Assembly (NCBI GenBank): GCA_028564675.1
Contig: JAOVVO010000238.1
Coordinates: forward strand, 1 to 64,000
Reading direction: 5' to 3'
Origin: Onchocerca lupi
Taxonomy: Eukaryota; Nematoda; Chromadorea; Rhabditida; Onchocercidae
DNA length: 64,000 nt
Made by a program: the position numbers and the translations under genes. The notes below the pieces were generated by a model. It made no database searches. It saw only the letters and a list, made by a program, of their open reading frames with translations, and was not told where the DNA came from. Positions 26,501 through 41,500 of this stretch are shown piece by piece. The first letter of the stretch is position 1; each line of letters starts with the position of its first letter.

Positions 26501-29500
26501 GTCTGTGCTTTCTGCGAAATATTTTTAATATCTTTCAACAATGCCCTCAAATCTCCAGTTGCGTTTTCTATTTCTCTTCCAAGTTTTCTTAATGATGGTC
26601 CAGTTGTAATTACTTCCAGTTTATGCAGTAGAGTTTCCAATGTAGAAAGTTCAAGTTCTTGTTTGCCAACTTCCTGCTTCATAGCAATTAAATTAGCTAT
26701 GTCATTATCCTAAATAAGATAGATACTAAAGTTAAATTTTCGTAATACAAACAACTGCTATTTGCAGTTGAAGTCGAGAGTTTGAAATTACCACACTGAT
26801 CCGGACATTTTGAACATCCACGATTTTCCGGATCTTCTAATTTAATAAGTATTGAAAAATTGTAAAAATTCAATAAAAACTAGCTTTGCTTCCTGAGATT
26901 TCGTTTAACTTTAATCGATTCTCATCCACCCGCATCGTTAAAGACTTCAGTGAAGTTTCCAACTGATTTACAAGATCAAAAGCTCGTTCAGCATTTGCAT
27001 GTTTTCTTTTAATTTCCTCCAGCAGTGGATTCCAGACAGCAGAAAGATTATCGAAGGCTGCTTTCTGCTTCGAATTCGGTATTTTTTTCATTTGATCCAT
27101 CAATTTTGCCCTGAAAAATTCGTTGTATTAAAATATGGAAGAAATTTACTCGGAATTTCGAGAAAACTAAAAGTGATAAGTTGCTGAATAACATTCGATA
27201 GAAGGGACATAATTATTCGGTGAAATCCGAGGTGATTATCCATACGACAAGTGAAATGGATGAAGTTTAGTCGAATAGTTGACTTGAAATAGTTCTTCTT
27301 TGCATACATTAAATTTCAGCAACACTGATAGATATGCATTGAGAATTGCATATCTAGATTTAAATAAAAACTTTTATAATCTCTGCTGAAACATTTCCAA
27401 ATATGTCAGTTATGAACATTGAAAGCAAATCCAAATAAATTAAACTCAAAAACAGCTCATTCAAAAATTTGTAAAATCATAAACCTTAACAAGGTGATGT
27501 CGCCCTCCATATCTAATACAGAGCTGTAAATTTTCTCAATTGTTGCTCGTTGTTCAGTGAGTTCTGTGGGAATCACTGATAAAGGACTTAAATCAAAAAG
27601 TTGTTCCTGCATATCTTCTATCCATTTTATTGCTGTTTCAGCTTCTGTCACTATCTGACCTTCTTCATTCCTTGTATTTGTTGCTGCTATTTTCATGCTT
27701 TCTGTAATAGAAAATTTGTTAATATTATCCAAGGCCTAGCGATGTGATTTGTCGAAAGATTGTATTTTTAAGATATCTAGTAGAGTTGAAATTCAACTCA
27801 AATTACATTGGACAATTGGATAATAGCAGTATCTTTTCAAGAAAGTACAAATAATAAATTCTAATAAAAAAGCTAAAAAGAAAGAGCAGATCAATTGATT
27901 TTTGATGTTTTTACTAGTACTTAACAAAAAAAAAGACTACTAAAGCCTAGTAAGCATGTAAAGACCCCTAAAAACATAAAATAAATGAGATAATAAAAAG
28001 AGAATCATAAACATGTACAATAGTTGATGAAGAAACATATTTCTAGTATCAACACTTACCAATTTTCTTTTTCAATTCTTGGGCAGTTTGCACTGTTGTA
28101 TTTAGCTGCTCGCGTATATCCGTTTGCAAGCTGTGATCTTGTGTAATCTCACAGATTAAATTTACAAGCATTTTCAATTCCTCTAACTGTGGATCTATTT
28201 CAGATGATCGTCTACTTGATACATCCAGAACTTTTAATTGCTCATCAACATCGCTTTTAGATGTTAACGGTGAACGACTTATTTGTTCGATTGCTTCTGC
28301 AACGCCAATCAGCTGCATTCTTAAAAAGTTTATTTCATCAAATATTTCCGAAAATACTATGTTTCAAATTTAAAAATTCTGACTTCGATTGAACTCGTCT
28401 TAATCTTTCAGTAGCGATTCCTCCCTTCAGTATTCATCCCGTTAGGTTATATATATATATATAAGTTTTTTTAAATGATCTAACATGTAAATTTATTTTA
28501 CATATGTGAAAAATGTGAAATTAGAAAACTTTACTTCACATCTCGTTGCTTGCTAGAAAAATTTAATCCAAGTTCTTTGACTTTTTGAAGAATTAGTTTC
28601 TTCTTTTCCAGTTCATCATGAAATGAAACCCATCGCCGATTTAATGTGTCCATCTAAAAAAAGAATTTTGATCGTTAATTGTATTTTTTTTTTTAAATTA
28701 ATATTTATTTTTTTCGAAGAAATCGTTCACTTACTTCAGTGACAATCTGTTGCGAATTTGCTGGAGTTGTACTTTCAGCCACCAAATTATGTGCCAATTC
28801 GTTTACTTTATTTCGGGCTACACTCTGATCCTCCAATTCACTTCGAAGCAACTGCAGACTAATAGCATTTCATAACTTATAACAAAAGTATACAAAGTAA
28901 ACAAGAAGAAAGAAACAAATACCTCAATTTGTATAAGCTGATTGTCTATAACTTTAGGATCAATATTAACAGTTCCGATTGCTGACATCATCCGTTCTTT
29001 TTGGATTAACCATTTATCAAGATTTATTAGCCCTGCAAATATGATCAACATAAAATTAGTATCGTGAATGTTATGAAATTCGAAAAAATTATCAATTCTT
29101 TGAGTTTTGCAAAAAAAAAAAAAAAATCTTACCTTCTAGCAGCATCTCTGCATTTTTATTCCATTCCTTCAAAGTTGATACTGCTTGATTCAATTTCTCC
29201 CAGTCAATTTCAAGTGCCTTCTGAGAGCTTACAATATCGGAAGTTCCCGGAATAGACGGTTCACTCATCAGCAAACGTGCCTTACTTCGAATTTCTTCCA
29301 TTTCTAATTGTTTCTCCTTGGCAAGAACTTCTTCTAGCCGTTTTGCTTTCGCAACATTTGTACGAATAACTTCATTAACTAGTGTTATAGGATAATCCGT
29401 GTTCTATAAGAAAAAATAATCCCACAAAGAAGATGGACGGACTTCTTGCAAAAGCAGCTTCTGTTGCTAATAGTAAAATCTTCCCTTAAGCTCTCATTCA

Positions 29501-32500
29501 ATTACAAAAATTGTCCCGATTTTAACTCTTTGGTCCTAGTCTAATAATATGAGATGGAGTTTTCTCAATTTCACTGAACTAATAGATTATTGCAAATTCT
29601 TGAATTGAACCAGTCTTTTACGTAATAAATCCTATATTTCAATATTTTATTGGGAAAGCATTTTTAACATTTTAAGAAATCACAAAATAAAACTAAGTAA
29701 ATCTCATTTCAATAATCAACATATTAAACATTCCAAACCTCATATTTGGGAGAAATATAAACTAACCAATCGTTTGGTTTCATTACTGATCCAACGGGCA
29801 AGACTGTCTCGCTGTAAGTCCCACTCTGATAACTTTTCGCTATCCGTACTGATTTTTTCGTCTTTTGATCGTAGAAAAGAGCCCAAAGAAGTATATCTTT
29901 GTTGCACAGAGGATATTTCACGCAGTACAGCTTGAGCTTGTTCTGACTGTCCAATACTTCCTTTCATCTTCACTCTAAAAAAAAAAAAAAAAAAAAAATT
30001 CCATAAATTATGGCAAATATTTGGTAAAATTTTAATCCACTACTTATACTACGAACCACTCGTGGATCATAAGTGAAGAATCACTAATGACTATATGCAG
30101 ACGTGTACCAATACAATGGGACAATTTTGGTTGAAACTAATCGTTAACATCGTAATGAGTAAATTAAATATACAGAATCAGAATCGGAAAGAATGGTTTA
30201 ATATTGCAAGCCTATTTGAAAGGCAACGTATAACCAACATGGCCATATTACTTTCAAAGATACACAAAATAACTGGGTAGTTGGTAGTTGTATTGAATTT
30301 TCATTATTTATTGCAATTTATAATTACTCGTCAATCATTTGCAAGAGAATCACGTAATTATAAATATATTGATTTTAACAAAAAGTGGAATGGATGAATT
30401 TGAATTTCATGCAAAAGTATAGATTTAGATTTCGAAAAGTTACAACCTGGCAATAGTTTCAATTTCAACCAGTTTCGAAATAATATCACTTAATGTTTCG
30501 AATTCAGAGCGACAATTCTGATATTCTGTTTGTAATTGTTGACATATTGAACGCTGATTAGCCAAATCTACTGGATTTAATGAACACATTTCCAAAACTG
30601 CAAAATACTTCAAGCTACTTCCCGAAAAAATATTAATACGATTGGTAACTAGCAAATCATATTAAAAATGTAAAAACTTTGAATTTCAAGCTCCACCGTG
30701 AAAATGATGGAAAGAAATCTACTTAAGTTTTGTCGAAAATCCAGTGATGTTTTATTGAAAGTAAAGTGATTACACTGAGCTTTCATTTCCAAATTTTCTA
30801 GATCTGCGATAAGTTTGAATTTCAGTTCAGTAGATGCTTTACACAGTTTTTCAGTATCATGTCCATGACTGATAAGTTCTTCGAGTCGAGAAATGAATTT
30901 TTCAATTGCATTATCGATGCAAGAAACCTGCAATGAAGAATTTTAATAATCAATTCATTTGCTTTTAAATGTTATAAAGCTGTAAATGCAACAATACATC
31001 TTTATTCACGTTGGATGGAATAATTATACTGAGATGTTGCAGTAATATCCAGTTTTTCCCGTTGAATAAAATCGTTGAAAAATTGGCTAAATAGCAAAGA
31101 TAATAAAATAATTTGAAATAAAAAAAAATGTGGGAAAACAAACCTTCTTTTCCAAATAATTATCTCCGATAATGTTCGGCATGGCTAAAATCCATCTACA
31201 TTTGCTTTCCATTTCTTTAAATTCGCTTTGCGCCAATTGTTTCAGTTCATTGGAGATGTCACACAATGCATTCACATCTGTCAGCGAAGTGTTGGATAGC
31301 TTTTCATCCAACAATAATAATTTCTCATTGATCGATGCTTCCATATCGTTGAAATCAATCAGAGCTGTGGATAGTTCCGCAATGTTATTAGCATTAGCCT
31401 ATATACATTAGGATAAGCACTCGAATATCCGGAACTAATATCCAAAATTTCGCCTTCTCATGAATAATACCGCTAGTAAAAATTAAATTGGTCAGTCAGT
31501 ACTTTCCTTGAACTTATTTTAGAAATAAGAAAAAGTTTGAAAATATAGACCTTTGAAATAGTTAATAATGTCGCGAACTTTTCCTGAGCATCACTGCATT
31601 CATTCAGTAATTGTCGGCTGGCTATTGAATTCGGATTGGCTGCTGCTATTTTTTGAGCATCCCCTAGCAATTCGGTAAGAACTTTTTGATGTGAAGAAAT
31701 CTCACGCTGTCGCAATTCATTCTGATGTCGCTAAAATAAATTATTGTTTGAAATATAAGCGATTATTGAACAGATGCATTTTTTGAATACATTCCATAGA
31801 TCATTCTTTTATCGAGAACTATGTTCAGCTTGTGTAATTTTAATTTGGTTACAGTGGAATGGATCATTCGAAGAATAAATAATTACAAACCAATTCATTT
31901 AATTTATCTACGTAGAGAGATAATAAAACAGGTTCCGAGTGTCGCTTGTTTTCTTCATCCAACCAGTTCATTACATTCATCATGCTTTCCCGGATTCCCT
32001 CCGTTTTTGCCAACTTACTCCGCCATGAATCAATGTTTTCTTCAATCCTTTTTTGCGCGCGAATTTGTCTGAAATGAGATGACGAGTGCTTAAAAACATT
32101 TTTAGAAATTCAATAAACTGATCAAAAAATCCATTCAAATTTATGAGTTAGCCACAACTTGATAAATGAAGCACAAAAGACAGTAATGGAACTATATCAA
32201 TAAAGTTATTATCATTCACTATGATATAATTAGGTCATGTTTCTATAGAAATGACAACAGTAGTATGAAATTAAAAGTCGAAAACAATCTTTACACTGTT
32301 ATCCAAATAACTTAAATAAGTAAGATCGGATCCATCAAAAGTTAAATGTGTAAGATTCCTTCACGTGAAAACCTAATATATTTTTCTAGCAGCACTTATG
32401 ACAAAAATTATCATTTCCGGAGAATTTATTAAATTTTTGGATCCAAAACATATAAACTGCAAACCTTCGTGTAAGTTCGTCAATATGACGCTGATTTTCA

Positions 32501-35500
32501 TGTGAAATACGTTCATGAGCATCGGTACCCGAAAGTGCATTGCTAAGATCCATAGCAGATCGTTTAACTGTTTCAATTTTGCCTGTCTGTTCGAATGAAG
32601 CATGTTGCAGATTTTCTAATTTAGATAACCTGCAATTTTTGTCCATTAAATAACTTGGAAATTTAAAGCAGAAATATTTGATTTTTAAATTTCATCCTCG
32701 AAGAAAATTTATCCTTTCCAAAGAATTTATTTCTAACGGCATCATTACATTTAGATTATCACTGAAGTAGTTTTTTCTCTCACCGAATAAAAACTCACAA
32801 ATATTAAATTAATATTGTTAAACGAGAATGAGATCAGCGGGAATCCTAATTAATACTATGGATACCAATTTTTGCGGCACTTCCTTATCCATGAAAGAAA
32901 CAGATCAAAAAACCGTTAACTTTACACAGTGGAACAATGCTTGGATCAGCTATAGAAACAATCACAACGAATCATAGAGATTCCCACTTTTTAATGGTCT
33001 TCGTCACTTCCAAGCAAAGCAATTACCATCCTTGTTTCTGTCACAGAGCTTGAACTCACGATAGATGAAGCGACAAATGCATAAACTAGTCAATGCACCA
33101 CCGATACTATAGTTACCAGGTCCTACTGGAGATGGGTAATGAAAATTGAGATACACTAATATTTTGAAAACAAATAAAGTTGAATCAATGAAAATTAGCC
33201 TGTATAAGTAACGAGTAAATAATCATAGCAGTGGGTACGATATTCAGCTGGATTTTGAAAGAAAATTGCAACTCGTTTGCACAGATATGGAAGATTTTAA
33301 AAAAATATGAGCACTTCGGATATTTATTAAAATTTAAAATAATTTCGCAGAAAAAAATCTCATCATCAGCCAGTGGGCTCTTTTTCAATCGAGAAAATTT
33401 TCTTTTTCAGCTTTCTCCTTTTTCGTCAAAAAATAAGAAAGTTATATTCAAACGAATACCTTTCAATTACATAACTTCTTCTTTCAAAAATCCTATTAAA
33501 ATTTTGATTTGACTGTGAGCAAAGCAGCGAAAAATATGCTAAAAAAAAAAATTTTTTTGGTCACCACAAGGAAAAAAATTTTAGGATGTCTCTATCACAC
33601 TACTGAAGGAATACTATATCTTATTTATTTATATTCAAGATGTAAGATGTGAGAGACGTGAGAATATTCAAGATGTGGGAAGAAATTTTATATTTAAGCA
33701 TTTATGGTAGATATTTTCGATTCATATTCAAAATTCAAACATAGAATATCAAAATATGCCAAAAAATATGTTCAAAAGATTTTCTAGTCAAGAAAATACT
33801 ATATCATCTATTGAAGAGATAAGTTTGGATGCAAATATTTACTGAAAATTTTAAGCAAAAGATAATTACACTTCTTCCCATCAGATATTATAGCTTTATT
33901 CTTTAGGGGAAGAAATGTCCTCATCTCGGGAAACTGTTAAACAATAAGATGTTAAATGTTTTCAAGCAAAATAGAAATTTTCAAATTTAATATTAATCAT
34001 AGACATAATACAATAAGCACTTACAATTGAGATGTAAGGGAGCCACCGTCCATGGTATCTGTGTTACGTAAAATACTTTCTGTTTCAGAAATTTCTTGCT
34101 CTAAATTTGTGATCGATTCATCCAGACTTTCTGCATCCTGTGTATACGCCATTGCCAGTGACTTCAATTGACTCAAATATGCAGATAGCTCATGGCAATT
34201 TCGAAGTAAAATATCGTAATCAACCTAAAAAATCAACTCTTTAATGCCTGAAATAAATTTGACAGCAGGTAATGCGACAGAGGAAAGAATAATCCAATGA
34301 TCAATTTACTTGGATATTTTCTAATAATTGCTTGTAACATAAAGAATATTCAGGTAAATTCTTTCGTAGCTTCCTGGACAAATGAATGTAATTGAAAAAT
34401 CAGAAACAATTCTGTCGAGAAAATCGACTTGCATCACCTGTAATCTATGGATTGTACCCGTCAATTCATGTGCATCTATGGATGGAAACTGAGCACTGGG
34501 ATACTGTAAACGCATTTCGATCACATAACCATCAATTTCGGATTGTATACGTGTAGATAGCGCATCGATGCCTTTCAAACGTTCTTTTGTGGCCATTACT
34601 TCATTCAGTACTCCCTAGATATTCAATGAATTTAGCAGAAACAACTTTGGAAGTTGTTGTCTCATCCTAGAACCAGCTAGCATATTCAACTGATTCCATA
34701 CCAACTTGGAATTTGAAATTCGAACTGAAAAATGAATTGTCGGCGAACAACCAAATTTATCTAATAAATGAATTGTCAGTGAATTATCAAATTTAGATTG
34801 ATGATCAATGTAACATACCTTAGCCTTTTGATGTGACCATTGAAGTACCTGCGGGTCACCACTTTCCGCTCTGATAATGGTCAATTCTCTGGTTTTTTCA
34901 TTCAGAAATGAATGTAGCAGATTCGACTCATTGGAAAATTCCAGAAACAATTTTGTTAAAACATTTAACCTTAACAGAAAAAAAATCAAAGATTTGTTTA
35001 CTTAAAATGCTACAAAACAGTAAAAATATGAACTGATTTCGCAAAAAGAAGAATTCCAATATCCATTTACATCATCTGATTTCTAAATATATAAATTCAT
35101 GGCTTAGCGCATATTTAGATTCATGGCTTCATCTAAGACTAACAATCTTATATCAGTAGTTTGTTATCCTTAACTGCTATTTATTTGAAAAAATCTATTT
35201 GCAACTTTACTTACTTCGGTAAAATGGTATCGGTATGCCGTAGAAGTTGATTATAGTTTGTTTCAAGTTTGTTTCGATGCTCTTTTAGACTGTGAAATTG
35301 ATCCGGTGTTAAAAATTCTGCACCTTCCGCACACAAACGATCTGTTTCCTCGACACTTTCTTGCACTTTGGATGCATACATCAGCAATTCAGTTCTCATT
35401 TCCTTAAGAGACAAATAAAGAATGCTTTGCTACAAAATCAACTATGAATTGATATTGAAATTCCTTGTAATTACATCCTATCAACACTGAAAACAATTTA

Positions 35501-38500
35501 GGTAATCTTGATAATTTTAATACATGGAAACTTTTTTGTTGCTTAAAATTGCGGAAACCTGTATTCGATCGAAAGCTGATGATGCATCATCAGATGAAGT
35601 GACCAGCCAGAAACCTTCCGAAATTGCTGTACTTATTGTACCAAATGTATCCAGGATTTCTGATATTTTGATTTGTCTTTCAATACATTCAGTGTGCAAA
35701 TCTTCCTGCAAATCATTGCTACGAATAATTTCATTTATTAAATTGATAATTTTTCTGAATTCTCTATCACAGTATACTGAATATCCTCAATAGTTCAGTT
35801 TTTTATACTTTATATTTGTCTTTTAATTATGAGGAAAGTTTTAACAAAAGCAAAGATGAATATGTGACATTCCCAAACTTTGCATTGACATTAGTTTTGC
35901 AGCATACACAGTAATGAAGTAAATTTGCATTAGTTATTTTAATTTTCCGAACTATTTAAATCGGACAAAAATGATGTTTTCCACAAACAGTCGTATGTAT
36001 TAATGAATACAACTTGCAAATATCATTATCCTGTCACACAAAAGTTGCAGTAGGAAAAATATCACTGATAATTGGTAAACCAATCTTACGATTTCTATAC
36101 TTTGCAAGAAGAATCAAGTTATCTGATTTTAATCTCACAACTACTTCTGAGATGCTTCGCATCTTATTTTGACTGATATATTTCAATCATTTATTAGAAT
36201 AAATCTCTTCAACTGCTGCTCTAGCTAATAAGTATTTTCTAATCTAGAAGAACACTAAGAGATCATTTCAATACTCATTTCACTTTTTTATTTATATTCA
36301 ACTAAATTCATGCACCTTACCTCAAGTTGGGCCATAAAGAGAAAATTTAATTAAAAACTTATCCTCTAATTTCACGACTAGAGTTCTAATTTTTCGACTG
36401 ATTGCCTTTTTCGCAAATTTATCAATCTATTAAAATTTCTTTTTGATTCGAATTCTAAAAGAATGAAATAATCAAATGAAAGAAAATCTTTGCAGTCCAG
36501 AATATAAATTCATCCAATCAGTTGCCATGATGATCTTATTGTCATTAAGTAAATTTTTATAAATTAAATTTGAAAGAATCAACAGCGTTCATTATTTAAA
36601 TAGGTTTTTCTGATCCTTTTTGAACTGGAGATATTTTGGAAAGAGGTCAGACAGTAGCTGATACCATTTGATGCAATAAATTTATATCTGAAATGCATCA
36701 AATGTGATTCATTTTTACAATATAGCATAATTAATGAGTGGCAGCTAGAATGTTTATTGTATTTCTTCGTTCAGTTGTATTTTTAGACAAACAGAAAATG
36801 AGTTTTGACTCGGCAAGCCTGCTGTTTATCTATCGTTGAAAGGATCCGGTACTAACGGCAAGAACTTAAGACACCAATTTTTCGATATAATTTTAAATCC
36901 TTTAGAATTACACAGTGTGATTTAATTGACTTGATCAAACAAAAAGAAAGCTGATTGATTATTGGTATGAAGTATGAAATGCTGTCCGGCCATTTATTCT
37001 GATAAAACTAATATTTCCTTTACAGGAAAAGAATCTGTAGAGCTCTCTATTTACACGTCTGCCTTTTAATTATTGCAGTATGTCTCTATGTTGACATATT
37101 TTGTACAATTTCGTGACAAAAAAATTACCAAGATATTAAATTGAACTGGAAACACTAAGGTAACTTAATTTTTAATTCCAGAACTCAAAAAATTTGGAAA
37201 TTTTTCTCAGGAAAATAAAAGTCCCTTTAAATACTCTGTATTGCTAATATATTTATTCGTGCTGAAGTGAGTTTAATCGTAAATGATTGCATCAGCAGTA
37301 TATAAACTTTTGACTGTTGCAAACTGCAGATGCATGGGTATAAAAAGAGAGAAACACAAAATAATCTTTACACTGAAATTTTTTAAATTGTGCAGCCTTC
37401 ATCATCATTTTTCCATTGGGTTTCAAACCACACTTCACAAGTTATTACTTCATAATATATTTTACACGAAAAAAAATTATATACAAAAAAAAAAAAAAAA
37501 AAACCACAAAATCGAATTAGAAGAAAAATGACAATATGATGAATGCAAAAATCAATCGTATTTGTAAATTTCAAAAATCTCAGAATTTCACTCCGGAAGG
37601 AGCATGAGTCCGTGATATTAATGCGTGCGAGAAAGACAAGTTATATATGTATGAGTAATGGATTATCCATTATTCAAATGAAGAGATGTGGTCAGAAAAG
37701 TTCATAGTTATCTACGCTTTCTTTTCAATTTCGTTAATTTACAAAAATATTGGCAGTGAATAATGCCTTGTTCCACTGTCCCGTGAAGCGAAACATTAAA
37801 AATTATATGAATTTAGGAATAGCAAATGAATGAATCCTTTCAAGAAACAAAAACAAAACTGCACTGTTTAGATGAATATTCAGACTAATGGAATAAGGCT
37901 CTCAATGACAATATGCTTCCACATTTGTATTTCACTAAATTGATGTATTTGAAAAAAGAATAAAATATAACACAGCCACTTTCTCAGTTAATAATATAAA
38001 GATGATTTTGATTTCAAAAACCAAATTGAATGGTTATATGCTTTTTGGTTCTAAAATCTTAAAAATTTTTTTGAAACAAATTGATTAATTTCCTACTACT
38101 GTAACCTTAAACTTATTCAAATGACAACAAATATACCTTTTGGAATTAGGAAAATCCAAACTGCAACAGCTCCATCTTCATAAAAATGGATAAGTCTAAG
38201 AAAAAGCATTACAAAATGACGACAATTATTTGAATGAATATGATGATTACAGTGCATAAATGATGTCTTAAACAGCTAAAAATCTTTTGAAAAATAACTG
38301 TCAAAAACGTGTCGGCGAAAAATATATGCAAGAAATTTTGTTTTTAATTTCAGTTCATGAAAAGAAGTGTGATAGCTACTCCTAAAAAAAATTTTCTGAA
38401 AGAACAGAACTTTTTAAAATGGATGCAAAATGGTATTTTTAAAAAAGAAGACAATTTAAGTATTAAAAAAGAAAAAAGACGGGGCACAAAAGTATCAACA

Positions 38501-41500
38501 AAATTAAATAATGAATTACTAAGGAAACACATCAGAAGTTCGCATTGATGGAGATGATGTCGATGATGCATACGTTGTGTATGGAGCAAGTGGATCGGTA
38601 GACTGTCGCAATTCAGATGGCTGCCCACGCCAACTGACAGTTTTCGTATAAACTTTAATGCCAGATTCTGAAGGACTAACACTAGCAGATTCAATTATTG
38701 GTGTCTGCCCCAACTCCTCAACAGAGATATTCAGTGTTTCCATCATTCGTCTGGCTGTATTGGGAGTCATCATTTTCATATGTACTGCCCGTGGAATTGA
38801 GTATCGTCGACCACTTGCTGGATGAACGATATCACCAGTGATAAGATCTAGCAGGCCACTTTCCGCCGCCTCACGAATCGAAACTCTTGAAGTGCCTTCT
38901 GGAAGCTCGATGACTTTTTCCTCAACATCAAAACCAAGTCCTCTCAGATTATCTAAAAACTCGTGCTGCAAATCAGCCATAGCTTGAGGGTCATCAATTA
39001 GGCTTTTTCCTCTGCTTCCTCGAGATGTGTCTGAACTAGATCTAACTCGACGCGAAAGACCAGGTTCAGGACGGTGAGGTGACGAAAGCTTTCTAATTAT
39101 TATCTCCTCTCTATAGCGTGGTGTGCCACCTTCAGTTTTCCATTCATCCACTGATTCCAATTTGAATCTATAACCTTCGGCATCCCGACGTTTCACGGCT
39201 TCCGCGACCGCTTGAGCAGCTTGCATAGGAGATGCAATCAAGGCAATCAAACCTTTTTCTAGGGCGTCCTTAAGTGTAATTCTGATTCCCGTACGTTTGT
39301 GGATATATTTACCATCTGGATCAATAACTTCCTGACTCAACGCTTCTTTTACTGTCATTGTATGACTTGATTCTAGATCATGCAATAACGAATCACCATC
39401 AATAACATCACGATCAACAGCGGATTTGAAAGTCAAATAAAGGCCTGATTTTTTATCCCTTATTCGCCCAGAAATCTCATCGAATTCTTCCGTAAATAAT
39501 ATATTCGCTAGGTTTCGCTCATCCGAACCTTCCAGAGCTTCAACACTACCGGTATCAATGTATCCTTCTTCAATTGCCTGATTAATCGACATCTGCCTTC
39601 CCGAATCAGAATCAGTAAATCGATTTTGCGCAACATCAATCATACCTTTGCTTAACGCTTCCGCGAATGTCATTTTATCAATACGCTTCAGTTTTTCACC
39701 AATGAATAATGGTATTTTACCTTCTGAGGTTGCGCGAGAAACAGGCATAATAATCTGTTCATCAAACTGAATAGTTTTATTTTTCGGATCTACTAGTTTG
39801 TTCTGAACGGCCTCAATCAGATTAAGCTTTCTTTTTGTACGATAATCCACTAGAAACGGTTCTGTGATAGCTTTATAAGTTTCAGCATCAATCAAACCTT
39901 TATTAGAAGCATCTTTTAAACTTATTGTCTCTGCTGTAATGATATTTGAATATTGGCCTGTACTCGCATTAATAAGACCCTCGATTAAAGCAGTTAGGAT
40001 TGGTACTCCATATCCTTTTGTTGGATCATATACTCCTTCCATCGTAAGGCTTGCATATACCGGTTTCATGATATCTAACCAGGCTAATTTCTCATTCGTG
40101 AAAGGATTTTTTACCTCACCAGTTTTCGGATTTATGATACCGAGTTCTATGGCTCTTTGTACTGATATCCTTTCCCCATTTGCTGGGTGACACACACCCT
40201 TTGGTAATGTTTCCGATAAGGTGACATCTACAAGACCCATATTTGCTGCTTGTGCCAATGTCAGAGCATCACCTGTCTTTGGGTTGAGGTAAGTTAAGTT
40301 TTGCAAATCAACTAATTTGGCTCGAACAGCATCTTCCAAGCTTAATTTTTCACCACGAGCATCGATTACACCTCTTGTAACAGCATTTTGAATATTCGAT
40401 CTGAAAACCGAATATGTCTTCGTCATCTGTTTTCCTTTTTTGTCAATGCGTGCAATACCAATGCGCTGAGCATCTTGCAGTGACATGACACGACCATTTC
40501 TCTTATCTCTTATCTTATCAATACCAACAAATTCAGCATGTGGTTCCAACTGAATAGACTGCACTTGTGCGGTGCTTTTGACAACAGTCTTGGCCTCAGT
40601 CATGTAAGGATCACCATGCAATTGGATTGTAAATTTCATTCCCGATGATGGATCAACGTATTCACCTTTCTCAACACCTCCTTCTCCACGCACAACTTTT
40701 ACCATCACCTGTTTTCCACCACCTAAATCAACCATTTCCTGACGTCCTGGGCCTCGAATACGTTGTTCCATAATAGCAACAGTCGGTCTTTTAGCAAACT
40801 CTGATGCAGCAGGTTCTGGTGCATAAGGAGTAAGCTGCAACTTCCGCTCTATTAGACGTGTTGGTTGAGGCTTTTGCGGAGCGTGTGTTCTTGAGCCAGA
40901 ACCACTTAATACGCCACTAGTAAGAGCTTGAGGAAAGGTCATTACTTCAGTCATATTCTTCGTGTAAACTATGCCCTTAACAGGATCAATAATTTTATTC
41001 GCAACCGCTGTGTTGTAAGGCAACTCTTCACCTGTTGATGGATCATGAAAAACAATACTTTGACTATCGATGAGTTTAGTTGCAATTGCATTCTCTAGTT
41101 TAACACCACCTCCATCTGGTGTCGTCAGTCGACCTGTATATAAATCAAGCTTTCCAGATAACAAAGCACCTTCTAAACTCTGAGGTATACCTTTGCTTCT
41201 TAAAAGACCTTGTGAATGAGCTGTTTTTAGATCAACAAATTTCCCTGTTTCTGTATTCAACACCGTACCTTCCGTATCATTAATAATATTTTCATCTATG
41301 GCTTCTAGAAGCGACAATTCACGCATTCTACGCTTGTCTACTACGGTTGTACCATATGGATTGAATAATCCTTTTATTATTGATTCTTTCAAAGACATTT
41401 GTTTCTGAGTCTGCGGATGAGTAAACATACCGCTCTTTGTATCATACCAGTCCGAATCCAGAGCATTCATCAGTGTTTGTTCTGTATATTCTGAAGGTCC

